The notes under the pieces: model-generated | The model's input: the letters and a program-made list of their open reading frames with translations, nothing else | Told to the model about the DNA's origin: nothing | The model's database searches: none | Program-made: the position numbers and the translations under genes | Shown here: positions 34,976 through 45,659 of the stretch, in pieces | Position numbering within the stretch: position 1 is the first letter of the stretch | Layout: each line of letters opens with the position of its first letter | Assembly: GCF_030247195.1 (NCBI RefSeq) | Contig: NC_080672.1 | Location: forward strand, 4,092,001-4,156,000 | From: Topomyia yanbarensis | Taxonomy: Eukaryota > Arthropoda > Insecta > Diptera > Culicidae | DNA: 64,000 nt | Direction: 5' to 3'

Positions 34976-35708
34976 CCCCTCTCTTTTTATTTCTCGTTTT
35001 TAGAAGTTTCCTCCTGCCGTGTGGAACCGATCAGCTCCAGACTGCCACTATGTAGCCACCGTCGCCCTTACCACTACGGAAACTGAACCGAGAGCGACTC
35101 GAGGTCCGAAGGATTCCTTTTGAAGGATTCCCCGCGGGTCCGAAGAATACCATCCGCCAATCCGACCTACTAGACTGAGGCGCAAATTTGTTTCGCTGAT
35201 CTCCCGTTTGTCCGAAAGTTGCAAGTTTTGCTCTTCTCTACCGGTCACCATCTACGCCTTCTCTCCCCTGTTCTTGATACAACTACTTCTACACCGATTT
35301 TGGAAATGACCAAGCATAAGTATCCGATAAAAAATCAAATTTGTATTCCGTATTCCTAGTTTTAAGATAGTTGTAATTTCTACTCTTTATTAAAACTATT
35401 GTCCCCCATCTTGTAAATAGAATTGTATCCCTAGTTTTAAAACATCTGTGAAATTTTTCATAAATATTTGTTCCCCCTTTTGTGTACCAAACTATATTGT
35501 TAGTTTTAAGATAACTGTAAATATTTCCTAAAAAACTATTACTATTGAACTCCTTGTTTTAAAATTTTTCATAAAAAAAATCTTTTGCCCCCTCTCTTAT
35601 ATATAGAATTTTTGTTTCTAGTCTTAAGATAGCTGTAATTTTTTTTCTCTTTTATAAAAAAAAAATTTTCAGCATTGTAACCTCCTAGTTTTAAGATATT
35701 CAAAAAAA
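34267..35708 (+). mobile_element. 5'-truncated I-clade LINE copy (RNase H to poly-A)
   Basis: A 1442-bp insert interrupts R1 ORF2, flanked by AAAGACCTCTTTGT at 34253-34266 and 35709-35722. It begins inside the RNase H domain, keeps the ORF2 C-terminus (stop at 34973-34975), carries a ~730-bp 3' untranslated region and ends in an A-run, all as expected for target-primed reverse transcription that stopped early. Its tail has a degenerate tandem repeat (35357-35700). The open frame and the perfect 14-bp duplication suggest it is younger than the other I-clade relics in the window. Confidence 0.88.
35357..35700 (+). repeat. I-clade LINE 3' UTR tandem repeats (~65-75 bp)
   Basis: The phrase CTAGTTTTAAGATAGCTGTAAT recurs in variants at about 35357, 35432, 35500, 35553, 35620 and 35687, each followed by a T-rich stretch and often by CCCCC before the next copy. 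This gives about five degenerate units in front of the poly-A end. Confidence 0.75.
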
Positions 35709-35722
35709 AAAGACCTCTTTGT

Positions 35723-36719
35723 TGAGGCACTTCGGCCGTACGGCGGGACCGAGAACGTGGATGCGGCTGACCTAACAAGAAAGATTTTGGCGGCTTGTGA
35801 CGCCACAATGCCGCGAAAACTGGAACCACGCAACAAACGGCGTCCAGCTTACTGGTGGAACGAGACGCTTAGTACGTTACGCGCTACTTGTCTCAGAGCC
35901 AGAAGGCGGGCCCAAAGAGCAAGGTCGGAACCAGATAGAGAAGAGCGTAAGGCAGCGTTTCGGGAAGCTAGGGACGCTTTAAAACGGGAGATCATACTTA
36001 GCAAGTCAGAGTGCCATAAGGAGCTATGCCGAGAAGTAGACGCCAATCCCTGAGGTGACGCATACCGAGTCGTGATGGCGAAAATGAAGGGTCCGACGAC
36101 GCCAGCCGAAATGTGTCCGAGCAAGCTGAAGATAATCGTCAAGGGTCTTTTCCCGAAGCACGATCCAACTATATGGCCACCGACACCGTACGGCGACGAA
36201 GAAGGAACAAATCGAAGCGCCTAAAATCAAAGAAAGCCCCTGGTCCGGATGGTATACCAGACGTGGTACTGAAAGCTGCGATCCTGCCATATTCGGACAT
36301 GTTCAGGATAGTGATGCAGAAGTGCCTAAATGAAGGCAACTTCCCCGAAATGTGGTAGGTCCAGAAGCTGGTGTTGCTGCCGAAGCCAGGGAAGCCACCT
36401 GGCGACCCGACCTCGTACAGGCCCATATGCCTGCTGGATACATTCGGAAAACTCCTGGAAAGGATCATTCTTAACAGGTTGACGAAATTCACGGAAGGTG
36501 AGCGCGGACTGTCCAAGATGCAGTTCGGTTTCCGCAAAGGAGCATCGACAGTGGATGCAATTCGGATAGTGCTCGAGAGTGCTGAGAAGTCATCTAAACA
36601 GAAGCGAAGAGGATACGAAGCGATACTGCGCTGTGGTCACGATAGATGTGAAGAACGCGTTCAACAGTGCCAGCTGGCAAGCCATCGCTGCAGCGCTGCA
36701 TAGAATGAAGGTTCCCGAC
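35723..36719 (+). pseudogene. R1-clade LINE ORF2, reverse transcriptase first half
   Basis: This continues R1 ORF2 after the I-clade insert: DLFVEALRPYGGTENVDAAD spans the duplication, then YWWNETLSTLRA and the spacer region to a stop at 36051-36053. Reverse-transcriptase blocks follow in another frame: KSKKAPGPDGIPDVVLKAA, LLPKPGKPPGDPTSYRPICL, LLERIILNRL, MQFGFRKGASTVDAI and, after a frameshift near 36620, IDVKNAFNSASWQAIAAALHR. The last block carries the first catalytic Asp region (here IDVKNAF). Two stops or frameshifts make it inactive. It is cut at 36719 by a solo LTR. Confidence 0.85.
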
Positions 36720-37356
36720 TGTCGTGACGCTTTGTAGCCATATTAGATGGTTGACCATCAACTCACAAACACGTCCAGTCGTGCTAACTTTCGCCAATAG
36801 AATAACGCTCGAGATCCATCTCAGCGGCTGTAACCCTCCGCTCTAGCTCAGTTGCGCTCTCATCGATTCGTATGATCTATACCCCGAAACTCAATAACCG
36901 ACGTGTGTCGCTGCGACAGCAACTTTTTTCGTCTCTCGTACACTGGAACCGATCGTACGTTCATTCTCGCTATCTCTCTCTCTCTCAACCGCCGCCCGTC
37001 CCAAATACACACACACACATACTGACGTAACCTCGGACGCTGCAGTCACTCATTTGCACGATATACGGGTACTCAACAACAGCTTTCCTGACTCTCCTTG
37101 GCGTTCGTGTAAGGTGAACTCACATCCATCACCACTTCGGGCAATTTCTATAAGGTTCACTACAATTATTTCCTATCATCTCTCTACCGTCTCTATAGAA
37201 ACGTTTATTGCATATCGTACGCCGTCTCTTGCTCTCACCAATGCAGTCGAGAATGATCGCTTCCGGCTAGGTAGTTTTTTCTATATTTGTTAATACACTG
37301 CGAAATTGGTTTACAAATTCTATGTTACTTAATTACCCAAACTGTTATCTACTACA
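36720..37356. mobile_element. Solo LTR, 5-bp TSD CCGAC
   Basis: A 637-bp unit starting TGTCGTGACG and ending TATCTACTACA splits the R1 reverse transcriptase. It is flanked by CCGAC at 36715-36719 and 37357-37361. TG...CA ends and a 5-bp duplication are the signature of an LTR retrotransposon. With no internal sequence, the unit is what remains after LTR-LTR recombination. It contains CT-rich and CA-repeat stretches. The orientation and superfamily (Gypsy or Bel-Pao) cannot be decided from the LTR alone. Confidence 0.8.
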
Positions 37357-37361
37357 CCGAC

Positions 37362-38562
37362 TATCTATGCCAGATCCTGAAGAGCTACTTTCAGAGCAGA
37401 GTGCTGCTGTACGAGATGAGCGAAGGACAGAAGTCATTGCGTGTCACAGCGGGCGTTCCTCAGGGCTCCATTCTCGGTCCAACCCTTTGGAACGGGATAT
37501 ACGATGGGGTCTTAACGCTGCAGCTGCCTAGGAAAGTGAAAATCGTAGGTTTCGCGGACGACGTGTCACTAACGGTGATGGGTGAGACACTTGAAGAAGT
37601 GGAGGTATCGGTGATGGAGACAATAGACGCGATCGATTCAACGGATTTTGCAAATCGGTTCAACGGATGCAGATCGACGTCGGAGAGCAAGTGATTGCAT
37701 CGAAGCGTGCATTGAAGCAATTGGGAGTTATAATCGACGACCGGTTGAGCTTCAACAACCACGTTGATTACGCCTGTGAAAAGTCGGCGAAGGCAACGAA
37801 CGCAATAGCGAGAATCATGCCAAACGTCGGCGGTCCGAGAAGCAGCACGAGACGTCATCGATACTCCGATATGGGGTTCCTGCCTGGAGTGCTGCGCTGA
37901 AAACCAAGCGGAACCGTGAAAAGCTAAACAGGACATTCCGACTGATGGCGGTACGAGTCGCGAGTGCCTACAGAACAATATCGTCGGAGGCAGTATGCGT
38001 TATCGCCGGGGTGATCCCCATCTGCATTACCCTGGCGGAGGACGTCGAATGCTGTCAGCGGAGAAATGCACGTAACGCTAGGAGCCTGGTTCGAGCGGAC
38101 TCGTTGGCTAAATGGCAACAGGAGTGGGACAACGCGGAGAAAGGAAGGTGGACCCACCGACTCATCCCAAATTTATCGGCCTGTGTACATAGTAAGCATG
38201 GAGAGGTGAACTTCCATTTGACGCAGTTTTTGTCCGGGCACGGATGCTTCCGGAAGTACCTGCATCGGTTTGGACATGCTTCGTCACCCCTTTGCCAGGA
38301 GTGTGCGACTGTGCAGGAGACAGCGGAACACGTGGTCTTCGAATGCCCTAGATTCGAAGAAGTTCGTAGGGGTATACCTGGTATGACAGTGGACAATATC
38401 GTCGAAGAGATGTGCCGTGACGAACATACCTGGGACGCTGTCAACAGAGTGGTCTCGAGCATACTCTCCGAGCTGCAGAGGAAATGGCGAAGAGACCAAC
38501 AAGAAGCCGCAAATCGGGTTTCGAGAGAAATTCCGCCGCCGTGGAACTTTCCAACTGTGTAG
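37362..38562 (+). pseudogene. R1-clade LINE ORF2, reverse transcriptase second half and C-terminus
   Basis: After the solo LTR the frame resumes with QILKSYFQSRVLLYE, VTAGVPQGSILGPTLWNGIYDGVL and VGFADDVSLTV, the FADD polymerase motif. A frameshift plus probable ~100-bp deletion lies near 37670. Next come ALKQLGVIIDDRLSFNNHVDYACEK and, from 37945 to 38562, a long open C-terminal part. It ends with the conserved tail TQFLSGHGCFRKYLHRFGH...CQECATVQETAEHVVFECPRFEE, a Cys-His motif typical of R1 elements. A stop is at 38560-38562. The same segments occur, decayed, on the minus strand at 61370-62060. Confidence 0.87.
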
Positions 38563-39453
38563 ACTAGGTCCACCGCCGAGGACCAGTTGAGTAGTACTGA
38601 CGTAGCACCGAGTTGGGTCGTCGGGGCGCCTGGGAACCGGACGTCAAACTTCACCGGAATCGCTGAACCGACCTCGACATCCTACCGGGTAGCTCGTGAG
38701 TTGGTTAGATCCACCGCCGGGGATTAGACCGAGTAGACCGCGTCGCAGAGCTAGCAGTGGGTCGTTGGGGCGCTGGTGAACCGGAAGTTACGCTCCAACC
38801 GGAATCGCCGGATAGACCTCAGCACCTACTGTATGGCCCGTTGAGTTGGCTAGATCCACCGCCGGGGACTAGATCGAGTAGATCGGGACGACGCAGAGAA
38901 CCAAATGGCTCACTAAAACGAACGTCGGTATCAGGAGAAATCTACCGCTCGGTTGCAGGAGAACGAGCTAGATCCATTGTTGGGGACTAGACCGAGTAGT
39001 TCGCGAACAAGTCTGGTGCTCAACGAGTAAACGGCGCTGAATGGTGCGAGAAGGGAGTTGCGGTGCTAACTGGCACAAGGGAGCCGAAGGACTCGGTGAA
39101 TTAGACAGTCAGAAGTTTACCGCCCAGACTGTACTCGTAGGGGAGGAGTACTAAGCCTCGACTCACAGCCAGCTTTCCGACTGCCATGCAGAACTTGCCA
39201 GTCTGTGTGGATGGTAGAGAATTGGTGGTATGTAGAGGAGTGGGGCTGTAACCCTGCGGAAGAAACGAACTAGTAAGTAGTTGAATTAGAGTGTGTGCTA
39301 TGCACATAAAAACCCCTCCCCGAAGTAATGCCGTATGGTAGTGCCGGGGAGGAATCAGGTTCTGGGCAAGAGCAGTCGTTTTTTAGCGACATTGGGGTTT
39401 TGTACATTTTCCCTCAGGTCTAGGGTTTTCCTGAAAAGTTTTTTACTGCTCTC
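38563..39453 (+). repeat. R1 LINE 3' UTR with ~140-bp tandem repeats
   Basis: The phrase GATCCACCGCCGGGGACTAG with GACCGAGTAG recurs at about 38568, 38708, 38850 and 38970. Each copy is followed by related GTCGTTGGGGCGC.TGG..AACCGGA and GGAATCGC words in the first two. This gives three to four units of 120-145 bp. The tail then runs through a unique GC-rich part to poly-A at 39454. No gene is seen. Confidence 0.8.
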
Positions 39454-39494
39454 AAAAAAAAAACACACACACACACTCATACATACTAGAGTGA

Positions 39495-41810
39495 CAGAAA
39501 AAAATGACCCCCATCGGCCCACCCCTGAGCCGATTCCTAGTCCCACCAGGAGTGTCTGCTCCAAATTTAAGCCAAATCGAACAAGTCTAGCTACCGGACC
39601 AACGTGCTTGAAGTTTGTATGGGATTTTTCGACAATTTACATGGAGAAAACCCACTTGTTCACATTTTCGCCGCTAGGTGGCACTGTCTACATCGGATTT
39701 TCACCAAAAGTGAAACTTAAGAAGACAATTTGCAACTGTGTCGAAGACTACAAAGCGATCCGACACAAACAGGAAAAGTTATTAAACTTTTAACGAAGTG
39801 ATGTCTGAGTTAGTTTTACACGGGGCCTAACAGCGTTTGATGATCAGCGTTTTGGTGGTGATTCAAAAGGCGATATTAACGAACTTATTTGTTTTGCGAA
39901 ATAATGGTTGAGTTTAGCTGGATGGTATGTTCGGAAGAATGGTATGAGATGAGCAAAATTTTGGCTGGACACAGTTAGTTCCACATTTCACCGCATAGAG
40001 GGCGCCTACACTTACTTTTTAATGGAGGGAGATAGAACATGGGTGTCTTCTAGAAAGTTGTAGAATAGGCTTTTTACAACAATTCTTCCGAATACGACAA
40101 CTCTCTATCTTGTATTGCAACCAGTTTATAAGGTGTATTCAGTAAATAGCCCTCGAAACTACTACGAACTACTCATGTGTGCAGCATGGGATACGCTTTT
40201 TCCCGCATCATCCAGCCCGAATGTTACAATATTTACAAAATTTCAAAACGCTTGGCCTAATTTGGATCACACTTTCAAAAGCCAAATGGTCGATAAAAGG
40301 CTACAGCTTGGAAGCAAAAAGCAGGAATTGATTTCAATAATCGAACAACATCTCAATCAAAACCACCATCGAGGTGATTATGGCGAATTACCAGATTTGG
40401 CCATGATGTTCCTAGGTGCTGGTAGTGGTCATTTTAGACAGCCAGGTAGGTGCACACAGCAGGGCGCGTTGGATGGCGAAGGCAATTTATTGTCTTAAGA
40501 TTTGGTTTTTCCGAAACAGTTTCAAGCTGAGCAAGGAGGAAGAAAATTTATTATAAGAGTATATATAAGGGCCTGATTTTCCACTCCATCAGGGGGAGAT
40601 CACAACGTGGGGATGGCCCTGTACGACCCGAACGTGTCATTTGATGAAAAAAGGCAAATGGTGGCGGCAATTCGGAACAATGATCCAAGTGATAACTCCC
40701 GTATTCGTAATCAGCATTTTGATTTGCAGTCGTTCAGAAACCTCTAACTGTCAGATTTTTTCTCCAAGAGAACAATGGAATTCTTCGGAATAATAGGACT
40801 GTCCGATAGTTTCCTCAAGCGAAGTCCAGATGAATGGGATAATTCGGAAAATTATTCGGAAGGTAGAGAAGCAATTAAAAATCTACAAATAGTGAATGAT
40901 TGTGCTGAGCGAGGCGTTGCTTTTATACAAAATTATACCAAAAACGAAGAGCAGTTGCAGTATTTACTGCAAGTTGTCGAACAACATCGAAAATCGTATC
41001 CCAATGTTAATCGGTGCACTTTGGGAATTTAAGCACACATGAGCTGCGTACAAAGTGTTTTGAAAGCCCTGTGGTGTTTCTCAAACACAATAATGAAGGA
41101 ATTTGAATTTCCAAATTAATAAAGCATTATGTGTCATAATCCATAAAAACTGTACTTCTCTTAATTATTAATTGAGTTCAAGTTGTACAAATAGAACATT
41201 GACATGACTTAAAGGTTTCATTGAAATTGGCCTAGAAGCTGAGTTTCGAGGGCTATTTACAGAATACACCTTATAAACCGGTTGTAATACAAGATAGAGA
41301 GTTGTCGTTTTCGGAAGTATTGTTGCAAAAAGCCTATTCTACAACTTTCTAGAAGACATCCATATTCTATCTCCCTCCATTAAAAAGTTAGTGTAGGCGC
41401 CCTCTATGCGGTGAAATGTGGAACTAATTGTGTCCAGCCAAAATTTTGCTCATCTCATATATTACCATTCTTCCGAACATACCATCCAGCTAAACCCAAC
41501 CATTATTTCGCAAAACAAATAAGTTTGTTAATATCGCCTTTTGAATCACCACCAAAACGCTGATCATCAAACGCTGTTAGGCTCCGTGTAAAACTAACTT
41601 ACTTTTGGTGAAAATCCGGTGTAGACAGTGCCACCTAGCGGCGAAAATGTGAACAAATGGGTTTACTCCATGTAAATTGTGGAGAAATCCCATACAAACT
41701 TCAAGTACGTTGGTCCGGTAGCTAGACTTGTTCGATTTGGCTAAAATTTGGAGCAGACACTCCTGGTGGGACTAAGGATCGGCTGAGGGGTGGGCCGATT
41801 GAGTTTTCAA
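39495..41810. mobile_element. Long-TIR DNA transposon carrying a broken transposase-like gene
   Basis: The left arm (about 39510-40161) and right arm (about 41242-41800) are inverted copies, starting from ATCGGCCCACCCCT at both tips and running inward to AATAGCCCTCGAAACT. The left arm has ~95 bp that the right lacks. Both arms include CGCTAGGTGGCACTG and ATAGAGGGCGCC. The 1.1-kb centre is a degraded protein-coding region. The outer boundaries and target duplication are not fixed; the left tip lies about 30 bp after the (AC)n tail of the R1 LINE. Confidence 0.75.
40162..41032 (+). pseudogene. C-terminal part of an uncharacterised, transposase-like protein family
   Basis: Coding sense begins right at the inner end of the left arm (YELLMCAAWDTLF) and continues to about 40440 (KFQNAWPNLD, DYGELPDLAMMFLGAG). 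It then shifts frame to RARWMAKAIYCLKIWFFRNSFKLSKEEENLL, has a gap with stops near 40540-40600, and resumes from about 40601 to 41032 (HNVGMALYDPNVSFDEKRQMVAAI, a stop near 40745, TMEFFGIIGLSDSFL, IVNDCAERGVAFIQNY, YLLQVVEQHRKSYPN). I recall similar proteins, unnamed, repeated in insect and other invertebrate genomes, whose missing upstream half has a CDTTASNTG-like motif and may be an RNase H-fold transposase; this is memory and unchecked. The copy is internally deleted and frameshifted. Confidence 0.6.
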
Positions 41811-42140
41811 AAAATTCAAATTCATTGCATTATTATATGGAAATTCGATGAATATTCTAATATTCTCTGTATCGCCACAACGATATTTAAAAAAAAATCT
41901 GTTTCGCCGAAATAACCTCCCCCCTCCCTTAAATAGTCGAAGAAGCTGTCATTCATTAAAGCGTAGCATGCTGGGTGCGTAAATTTCTTGTCTCAGACTT
42001 GGCAAGCGCAACCTTATGTGTGGAAATGCATGGTGTGTTGACTATGAGGAATTCCACGAAGATCCGTCCGAAAATCATCAAAATCGTGACCAACCATCTT
42101 AGATTCCGATGAAACTAAATATTTTCCACAGGTAATAAGA
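41811..42140. other. No recognised gene
   Basis: Short AT-rich spacer between the long-TIR transposon and the large palindrome. Nothing is recognised in it. Confidence 0.4.
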
Positions 42141-44138
42141 TTATTTTGGCTCAAGAGCAACTTTTCAAAAGGGCGTAAACGTTTCTACATGTATGAATTT
42201 CAAAAAAAATTTGTTCGATTACTATATTTTATACAGCAAAACTATCTAAAAACGAGTTACAGGGAATGAATACTTCTGTCTGAAAAAAATATACACTGAA
42301 AAAAATGTTGTGTCATTTTTCAATACAACAAAAATTTATGATAAAAATTTAAATTGCGAAAAAACCCATTTTTTAAATTTTTTATATTTTGTTACCAAAA
42401 ACCTAAAGAGAAAAGAAACATTTTGAATGTGATTGCATGATGGAGAAAAAATCGGTAAAAAAGTTTTTCTAACAATAACTTCGTACATGTTTTTAAATTT
42501 CATACTAATTGACATACAAAATTATAATTTTATTACAGAATATAATTCTAAGCACCATATAAAATCAAAATGCATTTTGTAAAAATCTTCCAAAATGCAA
42601 TAGATTTCGAGATATTTGAAATTTTGCTCCTTCAAAAACAATTAATTTGTGCAATTATGCTTTTTAAAAGTTATTCGCGTTACCCCATCATAAAATGTCA
42701 AAAATTTAATGTTTCTCATTTTAAAGGTGTAAAAGCAACTTTTTAGTGTATTTGGATCATGGAGAAGCTTTCAATAAAAAAGTTTTCCTAACAACAACTT
42801 GTGACATATTTTTATAATTCTATTTGCAGTCAAAAATACAATTTTCTTTTTGAATATGATTCTAAACGCCATTTTAAATCGAAATGCTCTTAACAAAAAA
42901 ATTTCTAAAATGTAGTAGTTCTCGAGATATTTTAACTTTTGTTTTAACAACACAATTATTTTGTTTTATTTCGACCTTTTCATAAATTAGTCGCGTTTCT
43001 CCATCAACAATAATAGGTAATTCAAAAGGTCCGTAAACTTTCCTGCAACTTTCTCTTTGACATCTAGGCGATATTGTGAAACATTTGAAAGTTACATGAA
43101 AACAACCAAAATATGATTCAACTATATAGTTTAATCATCATACCCTATGGTTGAAATATATTTTGGTTGCTTTCATGTAACTTTCAAATGTTTCACAATA
43201 TCGCCTAGATGTCAAAAAGAAAGTTTCAAGAAAGTTTACGGGCCCTTTGAAAAACCTATTACTTTTGATGGAGAAATGCGACTAACTTATGAAAAGGTCG
43301 TAATAAAACAAAATAATTGTGTTGTTAAAACAAAAGTTAAAATATCTCGAGAACTGCTACATTTTAGAAATTTTTTGTTAAGAGCATTTCGATTTAGAAT
43401 GGCGTTTAGAATCATATTCAAAAAGAAAATTGTATTTTTGACTGCAAATAGTAAGAATTATAAAAATATGTCAAAAGTTGTTGTTAGGAAAACTTTTTTA
43501 TTGAAAGCTTCTCCATGATCCAAATACACTAAAAAAGTTGCTTTTACGCCTTTAAAATGAGAAACATTAAATTTTTGACATTTTATGATGGGGTAACGCG
43601 AATAACTTTTAAAAAGAGCATAATTACACGAATTAATTGTTTTGAAGGAGCAAAATTTCAAATATCTCGAAAACTATCGCATTTTGGAAGATTTTTGTTA
43701 AATGCATTTTGATTTTAAATGGTGCTTAGAATTATATTCTGTAATAAAATTACAATTTTGTATGTCAATTAGTATGAAATTTAAAAACATGTACGAAGTT
43801 ATTGTTAGAAAAACTTTTTTACCGATTTTTTATCCATCATGCAATCACATTCAAAATGTTTCTTTTCTCTTTAGGTTTTTGGTAACAAAATATAAAAAAT
43901 TTAAAAAAATGGGTTTTTTCGCCATTTAAATTTTTATCATAAATTTTTGTTTTTTTTGAAAAATAACACATTTTTTTCAGTGTATATTTTTTTGACAGAC
44001 AGAAGTATTCATTCCCTGTAACTTGTTCTCAGAGAGTTTTGCTGTATAAAATACAGTAATCGAACAAAAATTTTTTGAAATTCATAAACGTAGAAACGTT
44101 TACGCCCTTTTGAAAAATTGCTCTTGTATCAAAATATT
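42141..44138. repeat. 2-kb palindrome (foldback element) with internal direct repeats
   Basis: The arms 42141-43129 and 43145-44138 are inverted copies with few mismatches around a ~15-bp spacer. Each arm itself holds two diverged direct repeats of ~255 bp (left arm 42440-42700 and 42759-43012, both starting ATGGAGAA and ending near CGCGTT..CCCCATCA / CGCGTTTCTCCATCA), giving an A-B-B'-A' layout. The open frame 43147-43518 lies in an arm and has no family resemblance, so I do not call it a gene. More diverged symmetry may extend tens of bases beyond each end. Confidence 0.85.
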
Positions 44139-45651
44139 CCAATTGCCAGAGAATATCATGGAGATTCATACAGTGAACACACTTGCAAAGTTTCGTTCGA
44201 ATCGACGATGGTCATATTTTGCGGTCGGCCGGTTTCTCATGGAATCCCTCCTATACTTTACAGTACCCACAGTTTCAATGCGATGATCTTAAAAATCTAG
44301 TTTCGAGTGTGCGAATTTGGTCCTGGCAGTATTTCCGAGTGATATGCGAAAGGAGAATCAAAAATTTATTGTTAAAAATTGTTAAAAGTTAATTGTCCTA
44401 TAAGCGTTCAAAACCTGACCAAGTTTCGTTGCACATAATTTTTATTGAATTTAGAAGGTTAACACCACATATCAAATAACGTAGTCCTACGTCAAATACG
44501 ACAACAATATTTTTGTATTTGTGAAAGCTGCAAAGTTGTATTTTGAATTTTAATGGTAGTACAAATATATTGGTAATAACAATATTGATTTGGCAAGAAG
44601 CTGGATGTGGTTTTCTTAAAAAAAGAACAAATCAAGCCCAAGAAACTGTCTGGATATAAATATAATATCTAGTTATATGTTTTGTAAATATTGACCAATG
44701 GCATTGAATACCAGACATTAACGGACTTTCTTCTGCTTCAGACTGAAATATTTTTATTCAATTCTTCCAAATACTCCTCGACAGATGTAATCGTCGTTCT
44801 AATGGTTGGTATTAATCGAACCAACTTTAATAAGAAATGATGTACTCCATTATCAGCTCGATGTAGACTACTCCAATTAAAAGAGATTTTCAAATTGTAA
44901 TGTAAAGTTCGTATCCGAAACTAAGAATTTTCGTTAATTTCGGGAGGCCAAAAACCTACCACTTTTGTCTATGTTACCGAAAGTATTCTCATAGTGACCA
45001 TGAAACTAAGTTGTACGTAAAAACAGTTCTTAGTCACATCTACGGGAGCACTCTAGTACTCCGAACCGGACGCGCGAAGGAGTGAGCGCCCCGAGTACCG
45101 AGCGAAATTTGTGTATACGAGGAGAGACCGACCGACCGATTTCTTGTTCCTCCAAACCAGCAAACAGGACCAGCAGCAGAAAACTTCAAAATGTCTGGCA
45201 GAATAAATGACGTGCTGCCTCAGCCTGTTTGTACAGAACCGAACCGAACCGTTCCGGTCTAGCCTGATGATGACTTTGAGTGTGGTCGGGCGCTCGGTGT
45301 AGGCAGGCACAATATGCTGGGTGGATTTTGCCGATGCGGCTTCGTGTCGGGCTAGGGTCGTCATCAGGTGAACTATTAACGAAGCCAAGGAGCGTTGGTT
45401 GCGGGGGTTGCACCGGCAGAAGAGGAAATTTGTTGAAGGGTTTGTTAGTTGTACGATAGTATAACTACGATTTATGGATCATTTAAGGAACATGCCAGGA
45501 GCATGTTGTTATGGAGGGTGTCGGTGTACCGAAGTTCGATGCAGGCCGGAATAAACATGTCACATCGGAATCACAGTACGTCATGACAATAATTAATTTC
45601 GGAACGGATGTGCACTTTTCACCGATTGCATTTTTGTTTGGGCTAAGCTCA
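44139..45651. other. No recognised gene; GC-richer patch at 45040-45440
   Basis: AT-rich to 45000, then a 400-bp GC-richer, non-repetitive patch with open frames on the minus strand (45053-45388 and 45186-45413). They are rich in Arg, Ser, His and Pro and have no recognisable domain. It might be host exon or untranslated sequence, but no start, splice pattern or homology supports a gene. Confidence 0.35.
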
Positions 45652-45659
45652 GTCAGATG

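Larger units (their letters stand above)
32730..39462 (+). mobile_element. R1-clade LINE, interrupted twice
   Basis: The element is present as 32.73-34.266, 35.723-36.719 and 37.362-39.462 kb. It has a Gag-like ORF1 with three zinc knuckles, an ORF2 with endonuclease, reverse transcriptase and terminal Cys/His motif, a 3' tail of ~140-bp repeats and a poly(A) at 39454-39463 leading directly into (AC)7. Its GC content is clearly higher than its surroundings. Two later insertions, a truncated I-clade LINE and a solo LTR, sit inside ORF2, each with its own target duplication. The 5' boundary is not sharp. Confidence 0.8.

Noticed and set aside
38563..39100. Possible CRISPR-like repeat array
   Set aside because: Units are long (~140 bp), degenerate and lack short unique spacers. 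They are LINE 3' UTR repeats in a eukaryote.
40560..40593. TATATAAG and TCAGG with ~30-bp spacing
   Set aside because: They lie in the degraded coding region of the long-TIR transposon, between segments of one protein. Chance match in AT-rich sequence is likely.
43147..43518. 123-codon open frame inside the large palindrome
   Set aside because: The related second repeat unit in the same arm has stops in this frame, and no family resemblance is visible.
45053..45413. Host gene exon in the GC-richer patch
   Set aside because: Two overlapping minus-strand open frames with no domain, no clear splice sites and no promoter. Kept only as an unassigned patch.
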